Assembly (NCBI RefSeq): GCF_020520425.1
Contig: NC_079487.1
Span: 80,853,141 to 80,917,140 of the forward strand
Length of the DNA stretch: 64,000 bases
DNA from: Spinacia oleracea
Lineage: Eukaryota; Streptophyta; Magnoliopsida; Caryophyllales; Amaranthaceae
Direction of reading: 5' to 3'
Below, piece by piece: positions 53,851 through 64,000 of the stretch. The notes under the pieces are model-generated. The model searched no databases, had not been told where the DNA came from, and saw only the letters and a program-made list of their open reading frames with translations. The first letter of the stretch is position 1; each line of letters starts with the position of its first letter. Both the position numbers and the translations under genes were made by a program.

Positions 53851-55966
53851 TTGTCAAATATCTAAACAACATTAAAAATTAAAAATCAAAAATTAAAAAT
53901 GCTGAAAAGTTTTTGGAACTTTTTGTTGAGCGCTAATTATTTTTGGTTTCCCTCCTTCAATCCCAAACCCTTACGTTTCACCCCAAAGTCCCAAACCCTT
54001 CTGTTTCACCCAAAGCCTTCGTCTCTTTCGTTGCTTCGTTCTTCTTCTCTGTTCTCTTCCACCTGATTCGTTCTTGTCAATCCTCTCCATCATCGTTTCC
54101 CGAAGCCAGGCGAATTGGATATTAGCGTTTCTGAATTAAGAATTGGGTCCTTTGCATCGGAGAAAAGTAGAAACCCGCAAATTGCTTTTGTGAATTGGCT
54201 AGAAGGACATACAAGGTAAGTTTGTATATATTTCATCGAATTTTGTCTTAAATTTCAGAATTATGCTGCTTAATTAACTGGTTAAAATTGGAATTTTTTT
54301 GTGTGGTTTTGAGTCTGTTTCTTAATTCGGGAATTCTGTTGATTTTTATTATGTGCGTATGATTTATTTACAATTTGTTTTTGTTGATTCCACAATATCA
54401 ATCAACTGTATTATCGATCGATGGTTATTTTTGGATGATTTTATTCTGAATTTTGGTACTTTCCGCTGTAATTTATTTGTTCTTTAATGTCTCCTTCTTC
54501 GTTTTCTGAACTTGTTCCTCTGTGTTCTTACTTCTGTGTATGCAGTTGCATCTATTTCTCTTCTAAATGCAAGTTTGTTTCCTATGAGTTCTTAATCTTA
54601 AAATTTCTAATACTAAATGCTACTGCACTATGCTTCAAATTCGGTGTTTCCCTTTTTAGAGTCACAGACCTGATTAGTAATGCCACGAGCAAATAACTTC
54701 ACATATGATGCTGCTAGTTTTTTTTTTTGGGTGCTTGGGTGTTGCTGGTGCGTGGCTGATGGTTTCGTTCTATTCAGGTGTTGGGTGCTAGCTCTTTGAT
54801 GATGTGTTGTTGTTGGTATAGTCTGATGGATAGGTATGGTAACTGCTGTGTTTTGTGTAGTTGGTTGGGGTTCTGCTGCTTCTGCAGACTGTGCTGTTCT
54901 TGCTAGGTTGTGTGTGTTTTGCAGCTGGTTGGGTGTAGCTGTGGTTCTGGGTCTGGGTTTGATGTTGCACTGTTGTTGGGTCTGGTTCTAATGTAGCTGT
55001 TGGGTATGCTACTTAACACTTGTTTGTTTGTTCAACTTGATATGTTCTTCTTGTAAGTTGGGTTGCTGTCCTAGTTGGTTGTTATTGAACTATCCATATC
55101 TAAGTGAAACAACTACTCTGTATTTTCAGATGTTGGTGTGCAATATTTTGACATCAATAGAAACTATTATTGCTTAGTTTTTTTCCAATCTGATTGCCAG
55201 CAGCTTGAATGCGGGGGATATATTTAGGACACGGTTGGGAGAACATGACTGTCTTGGCTACTGTTATCTATTAATTGAAAAGAGTAACTGAGTTGTGATG
55301 TAGACAAAGAGAGAAAAGCTCACTTGGGGAATTGCTTTTATTGCAATGTTTTTGTGTATCGTGTATGTTGTTAAGGATACTAATTAATTAATTCCAAGTA
55401 AAACCATAGTGTCGATTCCCTATTTTACTTATTTATGACTCTGTTCTTGTTTTTATATGCTCGATCAATATCATACTCTCTAATTCAACAATAATGATTC
55501 TGAACTTGGTTTTTGGTACTTGTTATTTTGGATTTGATTTTTTGATTTTGAAATTCTGCTATGAAGCAGCCCTTCCGTTAAGCTGGTGCAGACTGAGCAC
55601 ATTTTGACTGCTGTTGGTTTTGGGCAAAAATTCTCTTGGAATCAAAGGTACTTCCACTCATTGATTTGTGCTTTCTTTATTGGGTTTTTGACTAACTTTA
55701 TCGTTTTGATTATTTTTTGGTTTGTTGTAACTGAAATTACTTGTTATTTAAATTGGTTGTAACTTAAGTTACTCGTTATTTTTGCCCATAATTATTTTGG
55801 TATCTATGTTGAAGTTGATGTTTTGAATTGATTCCCTATTCTACTTCTTATGCCCTTTTCCTATTTTTGTATGCTCTAGATCTCTTGACTTTTTATAGAC
55901 TTTTTTGTGATCTATAGACTTTTTTTTGTGTAATTTAGGCATTGTCGTTGTGAAATATATTTAACA
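53851..55966 (+). other. CACTA 5' leader region
   Basis: T-rich sequence with candidate untranslated exons and introns (for example a GTAAGT-type donor near 54215). It has no protein-coding frame I can support. It should contain the promoter of the transposase gene. Confidence 0.5.
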
Positions 55967-58900
55967 ATGGATCAAAATTGGATGAACTTCCCTAGAGGGT
56001 CAGAAGGTTTTAAAGCTGCTTTGAATATTTTTCTTGATGGTTATTTTGCAAAGGATGCTATTGGAGGACAAACCTTTTGCCCTTGTAAAAAGTGTTCTAG
56101 GCGTTTTTGCCATTCTAGAGACGTCATTTATGATCATTTGATTGTTGACGGATTTGTAAAGGGATTCAGGGAGTGGGTCGTTCAAAGGGAAGCATCTTCA
56201 TCTACAAGTAACGATATGTCTGGAATTAATGATCAAAATACATATGATGATATCGATGGTTTATTACATGATACTTTTATTGAGGTGGAAGAAGGTTTAG
56301 ATGGAGATCAAGGTGTTCCAAGTGAGCCAAATGAGGAGGCTAGAAAGTTTTATAAGCTAGTAGAAGAAGGGAAGCAAGAGCTTTATCCGGGTTGTAAAAC
56401 TTTCTCAATGTTATCCTTCATAATCCGTTTATTTCTCTTCCAGGTCCTTAATGGCTTAAGCAATGCGGCCTTTGGGGATCTCTTAGAGTTATTAAGAGAG
56501 GCGTTTCCTATGGCTCGACTTCCAAAATCCTATAACGAATCTAAGAATATAATCAAGGATTTGGGTCTTGATTATAAAAAGATACATGCTTGTCCCAACG
56601 ATTGCATTCTTTACAGGAAGGAGTATGAAGGAGCTGATGTTTGTCCCAAGTGTGAAACATCAAGGTGGAAGTCTAAGAACGTCCCTGCAAAGGTTTTGAG
56701 GCATTTTCCTTTGAAGCCTAGACTCCAAAGACTTTCATGTGTTCTAAAACAGCTGAGTCAATGGTTTGGCATGATAAAGAGCGAACAAAAGATGACAAAA
56801 TTAGACATCCAGCAGATGCACAATCTTGGAAGGAATTTGATGAGACGTATCCTGACTTTAAAAAGGAACCAAGAAATGTTCGACTAGCTCTTGCCAGCGA
56901 TGGATTTAATCCATTTCGAACTATGAGTGTTGCTCATAGCACATGGCCTGTTGTGTTGATTAATTATAACCTTCCACCCTGGTTTTCTATGAAACCTGAA
57001 TATTTTATGTTGTCTTTGTTAATTTCGGGCCCTAAGTCTCCTGGAAATGACATAGATGTTTATTTGCAACCGTTGATTGATGAACTGAAGGAATTATGGG
57101 AGTATGGGGTTGAGACATATGATGCATTTAAAAAGCAATCATTTCAATTGCATGCTGCTTTAATGGGGACGATAAATGATTTCCCGGCTTACGCTATGTT
57201 ATCTGGATGGTCTACTAAAGGAAATTATGCATGTCCTAATTGTAACCATGATGTGACACCGAAATATTTGCCTCACATCAAAAAAAATTGTTATATGGAC
57301 ACCCGTAGGCTTCTTGATGCAAGTCATCCATGGCGAAAGGATAAGAAATCATTTAATGGAGAAACAGAGGATAGGTGTGGACCTTCTCCGTTATCAGGCA
57401 CTGACCTAGTAAATGAGTTAGAGAACTTTGTAAATGATTTCGGGAAACCAAAGAAAGGTGGAGGAAGTAAAGGTCCATGGAAAAAGAAACCAGCTTTTCT
57501 TCAATTGTCATATTGGCCTAATATCAAATGTCGTCATAATCTTGACGTCATGCATATTGAGAAAAATGTTTTTGACAATATTGTTGGCACGTTGTTAGAC
57601 ATTCCAGGAAAGTCTAAGGACCACAACAATGCGCGTCTTGATTTAGTGGCCCTTGGCCTAAAGCCACATCTCCACCCTTATCTTTCTGATGATGGCAACC
57701 ACATGTTATTTCCACCGGCACCTTATACAATGGGTAATGAAGAGAAGGATTTGTTCCTTAAAGTTATTAAAGAAACAAAGTTACCTTCTGGGTATGCATC
57801 GAATATAGGGAGATGTGTACAAGTTAAAGAAAGAAAGTTTGCTGGTTACAAAACTCATGATGCACACGTTGTGCTTCATCACTTGCTTCAAGTTGCTGTT
57901 AGAAAAACATTGCCAAAAACTGTAGCAGTACCTTTGATTAGATTGGGTAATTTTTTTCGGGGTATATGTAGTAAAATTGTCGATCTTAAAGAATTAGACA
58001 GATTAGCATCTGAAGTGGTTGATGTAATTTGTCAATTCGAAATGATATTTCCTCCTGCTTTCTTTGATATTATGATGCATTTACCCGTTCATTTAGTAGA
58101 GGAAATCAAATTTGGTGGACCTGTGCAATATCGATGGATGTACTTTATTGAGAGGTATCTTGGTAGGTTGAAGTCATATGTCCGAAATAGGAGTAACCCC
58201 GAAGGAAGCATAGCAGAAGGGTATATGATGGAAGAATGCTTGACTTTTATTTCTCGATATTTACGTGAAGGTGTAAACACTAGACTGGACAGAAGATGTG
58301 CTAGGAATTTCGGGGTGGCTGATAGGGATGAGGAATCATCTATTTTTCCTAAGATAGGATATCCTCCTGGAGGAAAAGGGAAAAGAAAAGGGAAGGGATT
58401 TACTTTTGATTTTCAAAGTTTGAAGCAAGCTCATAGATATATCATCTTCAATTGCGGCGATGTTACAGTGGAAACTTATATCAAGTAAGATGTTATAAAT
58501 ATTTTTTATTTACTTCATTTTTATTTTAATAATGACTTATACATTTTTTTTCTTCAAATTTAGAGAACACCAAACTTGGGTGAATAGCCAGGGTCGAAAG
58601 CGTAGATGGGATACCGCACAAAGTCATAGTAGAGATTTTATTGTTTGGTTTCAGGAAAAGGTTCAAATGGAACAAGTTAATGGTGACATTTTTTGGTTGT
58701 CTAAGGGTCCTAATCCTAAGGCCAGGAGGTACACTGGATAATGTATTAATGGTTATAAGTTTTACACAAGAGAGCGCGACTCAAGAGTAAAGACGCAAAA
58801 CAGCGGAGTCACTTTAACAGCCTTGACTTCAAGTTTTGCTAGCTCAAGGGACCGAAATCCTGTAGATGGAGATGTTACCTACTATGGTGTTATAGAAGAA

Positions 58901-59368
58901 ATTATTGAATTAGACTTTTGGTCTCAATTCAGTGTTGTGTTATTTAAGTGTGATTGGTTCCTTGGTGATGTCGATGAGTGTGGGCTTACATATGTCAATT
59001 TCAAGAAGAAATGTTCCAAAGATGATCCTTTTGTATTGGCTTCTCAAGTTCAACAAGTTTACTTCTCCCAAGATCCAGTTGAAAATGATATTCAGTATGT
59101 TATGCAGGATGTTCCAAGAGATCTTTTTGATTTTGAGGAAGAGCTTAATAAGGAAACATATTGGGAGGATCCTGTTGATTTCAATTGTAATGGCATGCCT
59201 CATGTTGATGCAAATGATATTCATGCAAGAGCCGGTGGTGAAGTACGATCTATAAACATAAGTGATTTGTTAGATGTTCCGACCGAGCCTGAAGTTGACT
59301 CTGACCATGATGATACGGATTGGGATTGGATGCTTGCTATTGAGGATATCCCGATTCCTGAGTCATAG
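55967..59368 (+). pseudogene. tnpD-like: CACTA TNP2-type transposase, broken
   Basis: Domains in order: transposase-associated N-terminal zinc domain (FCPCKKCSRRFCHSRDVIYD), TNP2 catalytic region (HACPNDCILYRKEYEGADVCP, NYACPNCNHDVTPK, RHNLDVMHIEKNVFDNIVGT), DUF4218-like region (PPAFFDIMMHLPVHLVEEI, IAEGYMMEECLTFISRYL) and DUF4216-like region (FWSQFSVVLFKCDWF). An intron at 58485-58563 (GTAAGA...TTTAG) joins the third and last parts in phase. Two breaks are visible: a missing T near 56731 shifts the frame, and a TAA at 58739-58741 sits where an aromatic codon is expected. The protein as written would be truncated, so this copy is probably inactive. Confidence 0.85.
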
Positions 59369-60707
59369 GGGTTACCTAAGGATAACCAATCCAATCAGTT
59401 TTAGTTTCTTTAATATACTTTTTATATACTTTTTTGGTAATATTTGGATAAGGGAATGCGTTTGAACCTTTTAATTTTTGTTGTTGAAGATACCCCAAAG
59501 ATGAGTTTGAACCTTTTGATGTTCCTGGTCTGCTTAGTTCTATTTTTTGTGCTTAGGTTATTTTTAGTGCTTAGTTTTATTTTTTCAGCTTCTTTGTTGA
59601 GTAATGTTCTGCCTACTTATAACCTTAAATGTTGACTTTGTGTGTTTTGTTCCAAAATCGACCATGCTGGCTGCTGTTTTCTGATTTGTTGTTTATTCCG
59701 AGTTCTTCGGTTCTGGTAGTCAGGTCCGCCTGCTTACTTAGTTCCGCTTTTTTGTGGTGGTTAGTTATAATGTACTACTAATGTACTGATGTGTTTTGAT
59801 ATTGTTTGTATAGCTTTTAGGCTAGCTTGCAACTTGGTTTTGTTATTGTTTGTATAGGTTTTAGGCTAGCTTGCAACTTGGTTTTGTTATTGCTTCCAAA
59901 TTTATCAATCGAGTACAATAGCAGCACATCCATAAACTTAATGCAGCAGCAATTCTAATGATCATTTACATTTTCTTCTCAAATGCCCCTGTTCTAATTT
60001 AACCCTGATGCTTCCCCCTTTCCATTATATCATGAAAACAAAAAAAATTATCATTTTGTTTGGAATTTTTTGTTAAAAAGGTCACAGTATTTTGTGGATT
60101 TCCTGAAAATTAGTAGGCAATCTACCTCAAATATTAGTTGGAACTTAGAAGGCTGACAATCAAGGCATTCCAACAGCATGACAGACTTAGACCTAGTAAC
60201 TTTGGAAACTTGTAGAATAGATATGCTGCAGACACCAACTACTCAATTGCCCTGCTGAAAATCTATCATGGACTTTTTTAGTTCGTTTTTGCATCTTCTC
60301 CTGGAGTACACTAGTATTGCACTGAAAATTAAATTCTAATACTTCCTGTGCTGTGGTTTCTAATATTCAAAAATTCTAATAACACTAGTATAGCACTGAA
60401 AATTAAATTCTAATGTCTAGTTTCTTTTCTTCTTTCTTTATGCACTGTAATTAGTGCATTGTATTTCTGTGGTAATATTACAGTCTCTGTGGCTGTCTTG
60501 AATTTTGAGATTTCTGATTTGTCTCTCTTTTGTGAAATATTCAGAGATTTTATTATATTCTGCTTGTGTCATATCGTCAAACCATTGTTCTAAAAGGTTT
60601 ACTTATTTTTCCAATATGGATGCCTACAATTCGTTTATTTTCTTTTCATCCCTCGAACTAATCTTTTGAATATTTGTTTGTTTTTGTTTGCATTATTGCA
60701 GTAGAAA
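59369..60707 (+). other. CACTA intergenic region
   Basis: No gene recognised between the two CACTA genes. It contains a 44-bp tandem duplication at 59801-59888 and a second direct duplication of about 33 bp containing GCACTGAAAATTAAATTC (about 60309-60343 and 60382-60415). Confidence 0.6.
59801..59888 (+). repeat. 44-bp tandem duplication
   Basis: ATTGTTTGTATAG...GGTTTTGTT occurs twice in a row with one difference (C/G). Confidence 0.9.
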
Positions 60708-61031
60708 ATGGCAAAGAATGGAAACCAAAAAGCTGACAGAAGCTCAACTACAACTGCATTAGCACCGTATGAGAAAATAAGGTCCATGACCATAGAAAAG
60801 AATGCCCAAAAATTTAGAGACCTCGGGTTATTTGATATTGCTCAACAAATGCGGGATAAAAATAAACGTTTTGCAAAAGGAAAGGAGAATGTCAATTGTA
60901 ACCAAGATGATCAAGACTATGTACCTGAAAATGATCATGACTCTAATGATGATGAGGTGGAGATTTCTCGAGTGAAAAAGGTGGCAACTGAAGCCACAAC
61001 CAATTCCGCAGCAAAATCTATACCAAAAAAG
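60708..61031 (+). CDS. First exon of a TNPA-like second CACTA gene
   Basis: The frame begins MAKNGNQKADRSSTTTALAP and contains YEKIRSMTIEKNAQKFRDLG, a short coiled pattern frequent at the start of second-gene (TNPA/Ptta-like) proteins of plant CACTA elements. An acidic stretch follows, then VKKVATEATTNSAAKSIPKK before a GT donor at 61032-61033. The stop read further on (61077-61079) lies in the intron. Later exons are not found before the hAT sequence, so only the 5' exon is seen. In the En/Spm system the second protein binds the subterminal repeats; that role here is inferred. Confidence 0.55.
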
Positions 61032-61772
61032 GTTTTACTTTCCAATTATCATTCTTCTTTTTTGTGTCTAGTGTTCTGAATTTCTGAATTTTGTTCTACT
61101 TGGTTCTGTTTTTGCTTGGTTCTGTTTTGTGCTTGGTTCTTTTACTGAATCACTTATTGGAGATCGCCTTAGTTGCTATCTCCATGTACCTCTCAAAGCT
61201 GAATATGGCTCCAAGTCAAGACATTAGACACTGCAGTTAGACCGCCAAAATCTGACAACAATTACAGATGAAATTCTATGTCAATTTTATAACAAAACAG
61301 ACATAGTGTCTGCTAAAAATTAACCTGATCAAACACTTTAACAACTGAACAAGTTACAGACGTGCCCAGACATTTAGCCAATGTTCTACTCCGTATTATT
61401 TAACATCACCTAACACCTTGTATAAGCATGTCATTGCAAGGAACCCAAATAGGCCTCCCATCAGGTTACCCCTATTACTGATATACTGTATTTTCTTCCT
61501 TTCTGATCTGATTTCCAGCAGTCATTCACATGAAAATGGATGTTGATAACTTTCTAGTTTGTGCATTAAGTGATGGTGCATGCCTGCCTTCAATTCCATG
61601 TTTCAAGAATTTTACAAATATAAAAGGTGATGCAAATGATGGCATATACATTTATGATTACGTGAAATTTTAAAAGAAAATTAAATGCAAATGTATTTTA
61701 AGTAAGTGCCTTTATTCAATGATTGGCAACTAAAACAAACAAGACTTAGGATTAGTAATCACCACTTGGAAG
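61032..61772 (+). other. Probable intron of the second CACTA gene
   Basis: AT-rich, no coding region recognised. No clear acceptor and downstream exon found before the hAT end. Confidence 0.4.
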
Positions 61773-64000
61773 CAGAGTTACCTGGTTCGTGGTTCGCTTC
61801 GGTACGGGGTACGAGTTCGGGTTCGCGGTTCGCGGGTAGCTGATTTTCGGTTCGTGAGAGGTTTATGGGATTTTTTTTTTGTGTGTGTGTGTGTGTGTGT
61901 TTTAGTGTCATTAAAATTGAGGCCTAAATTCTTAAGTACTCGTACAACCAGAACTAGCTGACCTGTGCAGACTGCAGAGTCTGACTTTTAGTAATTTTCT
62001 AAGTATGGGATATTGATCAAACATTTAATAATTAATACTGATGCTCAAAAATAAGTCAACTAAATAAAATTCAATAGATAAAAAACTAAAAACAAAGAAG
62101 ATTAAACAAACAAAGAAGTTTAAATACTCTACTGCATAAACATTAAACAAACAAAGTACTTAAAAAACAAAGAACGTTAAACAAACTAAGAAGTAATTAA
62201 AAAGCAAAGATCCTCTACTGCCATGAATTCTAAACAACAAAGAACTCTACTGCATGAACATTAAACAAACAAATAATTCTACTACTGCATCTGTTTCTTC
62301 CCCTTCCCCTTTGCCTTCTGACTTTTTATTTCACTTGCTTCCACCTTTATTCTTTTATATGGGTTATCTATTATCGTGAGATCCTCTTCATCTTCAACAT
62401 TTGAATCCAATCCAGCCCATCTCATGTCTTCTAATTCAGCAGGTGAGTCTTCAAGACAAGAATTTTCAGGATCAATATCCCATTTTCTAGAGGGACCTTG
62501 CTTGTAACTTTCAGAGAACCTAGACAAAAGACGAAGATTAGAATGGATGTAAACTAACTTATCTGCCGTTGAACAATTTAATCTGTTTCTTTTCAAGCTA
62601 TGAACAAGCCCGAATGTACTCCAAGCCCTCTCTGCCGAAGAGCTACTAATGGGTTGAGCTAACACCTTCTTAGCCACCTCTGCCAATTCGGGAGTTTGTG
62701 ATCCATACATAGACCACCAATCAATAGCTTCCATGGTGACAGCATCCATTTGGGCTTGTGGCAGTGAGTATATCCCTTTCTTCAACTGAAATTCAGTAAA
62801 TTGATCACGTAACTTTTTTTCTTCATATTTGTCTTCAGTTATTTTCCCAAATGCTTCCATACAACCCATAACCACCTCTTTATCAAGATTAGGAGCCCTT
62901 CTAGTATACCCCCCAGGAGCAGGAGATTCTAAGTAAATCTTGTCATAAAAATGAGGTGAAAGAGCAAAACCTAAACAATGGAGAGGAATGGTCATCTTAT
63001 CCCACCTTGTTACCAATATTGTTTCTACTTTAGCAAACTCAGAGACATATTTGCTATCCCTCATAATATCTTTTATTTCACCAATCATGTTATCCATTCT
63101 CTCATATATTTCCCCCATCTTAGGACCATCACCATCACAGAACTTCAGTAATTTGTAAAGTGGTTTGGTGAAACTTACAATTTCTTGAGCTTCACTCCAA
63201 AAATGTGGATCTTGAATAGTTCTTGTTATCAATTCACCCATAGCTCTTGTATCTGCATCTTGTCTCTTCAACCACTCTCTACATGCCTTGAAAAAAATAG
63301 TAGTTTCAAGTGCCTCTCTACAAGAGAGTAACCTCTTCAACATTTTGTAGTGACTGCCAAATCTGGTCTTTGCTACCTTCAATAAAATTCTAGTTGAACG
63401 AGCTTTAAACAATGCTAACAAGTATTTATGACTAGTGAAAAAATTCACCACTTCTTTTCCACATTTGTAAGTGCCTCGCATCCAATCAAAAGCAGCAGCA
63501 AGATCTTTAAATACCAAGTTCAAAGTATGACATACACATGGAGACCAGAATATGTGTTTGTGTACCTTTTCTATTTCTCTTCCAGCAGCTATGCAGTTCT
63601 TAGCATTGTCTGTCACCTTCCCTGTTTTCTCCACCGCATTGAATACTCCAGCATACATAAACATGGCACCTCTACTGTTTGTTGCAATGACATTGATAAG
63701 TTGATCACTTTTGCAATTAGACCAACCATCCGAGACAACAGATACACCATGAGTGTACCAAGTATCTTTTACTAGAGCCAAATCTTTTTCGACGCTCCTC
63801 TTACATTCATCAAGCAAAGTGGTACGTGCTTTCTCAAATGATGGTGATTTGTAACCTTTTGGAGCATTATTAATAGCATGTACCATCTCTTGCCACTGAG
63901 GGCTTCTTAGACAATTAAAAGCTATGGCATTTGCACAAATACACCTCATGATTTTCAAATCAACTGTTGCCCTTTCCATGGTCCCAAATGCTATTTCAAG
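61773..64000 (-). mobile_element. hAT element, 3' part
   Basis: The putative end CAGAGTTACCTGGTTCGTGG is followed by dense TTCG/GGTTCG motifs and a GT microsatellite (about 61880-61901), then the 3' end of a transposase gene on the minus strand. The other terminus is outside the window, so no target duplication can be checked. The left boundary is therefore an estimate. Confidence 0.5.
62282..64000 (-). CDS. hAT transposase, C-terminal part (open at window edge)
   Basis: The frame is open beyond the first in-window Met (63979) to position 64000, with codons for LEIAFGT before it, so the start is outside the window. At least 565 residues are visible. Features: the N-terminal helical region (IAFNCLRSPQWQEMVHAIN, NNAPKGYKSPSFEK), a DUF659-like core with the catalytic-type SDGWSN motif, CVCHTLNLVFKDL (the conserved C/H motif region), TRFGSHYKMLKRLL, and the hAT C-terminal dimerisation region SSSSAERAWSTFGLVHSLKR with NRLNCSTADKLVYIHSNLRL. 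The last about 80 residues are acidic and then Lys-rich, ending KAKGKGKKQMQ, a likely nuclear signal. A BED zinc finger would be expected further upstream. No stop or frameshift in the visible part. Confidence 0.9.
   Translation of the reverse strand, partial: LEIAFGTMERATVDLKIMRCICANAIAFNCLRSPQWQEMVHAINNAPKGYKSPSFEKARTTLLDECKRSVEKDLALVKDTWYTHGVSVVSDGWSNCKSDQLINVIATNSRGAMFMYAGVFNAVEKTGKVTDNAKNCIAAGREIEKVHKHIFWSPCVCHTLNLVFKDLAAAFDWMRGTYKCGKEVVNFFTSHKYLLALFKARSTRILLKVAKTRFGSHYKMLKRLLSCREALETTIFFKACREWLKRQDADTRAMGELITRTIQDPHFWSEAQEIVSFTKPLYKLLKFCDGDGPKMGEIYERMDNMIGEIKDIMRDSKYVSEFAKVETILVTRWDKMTIPLHCLGFALSPHFYDKIYLESPAPGGYTRRAPNLDKEVVMGCMEAFGKITEDKYEEKKLRDQFTEFQLKKGIYSLPQAQMDAVTMEAIDWWSMYGSQTPELAEVAKKVLAQPISSSSAERAWSTFGLVHSLKRNRLNCSTADKLVYIHSNLRLLSRFSESYKQGPSRKWDIDPENSCLEDSPAELEDMRWAGLDSNVEDEEDLTIIDNPYKRIKVEASEIKSQKAKGKGKKQMQ

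Larger units (their letters stand above)
53626..64000 (+). mobile_element. CACTA (En/Spm) element with TNP2 transposase, right end not seen
   Basis: It begins CACTACTACAAAATAGGC in the Ale-like gag, preceded by GCA as the possible 3-bp duplication. Subterminal GCAACAGTT/AACTGTTGC repeats follow to about 53850. It carries a TNP2-type transposase gene (55967-59368) and a second gene (60708 on). No right terminus appears before the window edge, and a hAT element is inserted or adjacent at about 61773 onwards. Confidence 0.85.

Overview
This window is plant nuclear DNA. It is AT-rich, and almost everything in it is nested transposable elements: two Copia families plus a third Copia fragment, a gag-only Gypsy, CACTA, hAT, Helitron and Stowaway-like elements, and an RTE-type LINE. 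One split host gene has plant-style GT/AG introns and a transit-peptide-like N-terminus. The look is that of a large eudicot genome. A Caryophyllales source is a guess only.

Layout. 1-904 is part of an LTR of a Copia family (here C1). 1765-10149 is a decayed, SIRE-like Copia with 2.1-kb LTRs. Its 3' LTR is interrupted at 10149/10150 by a minus-strand Gypsy that forms an LTR-body-LTR-body-LTR chain (10150-28213). Each body carries a gag and a second, upstream 214-aa ORF, and no pol. The third LTR is split by a 3.95-kb CACTA element (23987-27932) that contains a MITE and gene-like exons. 28219-33711 holds MITEs, unidentified exon-like blocks, one CACTA terminus and a probable Helitron.

34207-41128 is the only convincing host gene. 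It lies on the minus strand, has seven coding exons I could join with no phase conflict, and encodes a 202-aa protein, probably plastid-targeted. Its first intron carries a complete antisense RTE-clade LINE (36743-40423) with an unbroken 1052-codon ORF and a perfect 20-bp target-site duplication.

41551-41795 is MITE debris abutting a young C1 Copia element (41796-52016, minus strand). That element has gag-protease and integrase-RT-RNase H frames separated by one base, a very long leader with a GC-rich tandem array, and recognisable PBS, PPT and TATA signals. 52040-53625 holds an RNase H fragment and an Ale-like Copia fragment. From 53626 to the window end runs a CACTA (En/Spm) element with a broken TNP2-type transposase and a second small gene. 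A hAT transposase (62282 to beyond 64000, minus) appears to be nested in it.

The genes do not form a pathway. The biology is the layered history of insertions and the replication signals of each element. I see no tRNA, rRNA or CRISPR. The least familiar system is the gag-only Gypsy chain with its extra upstream ORF.
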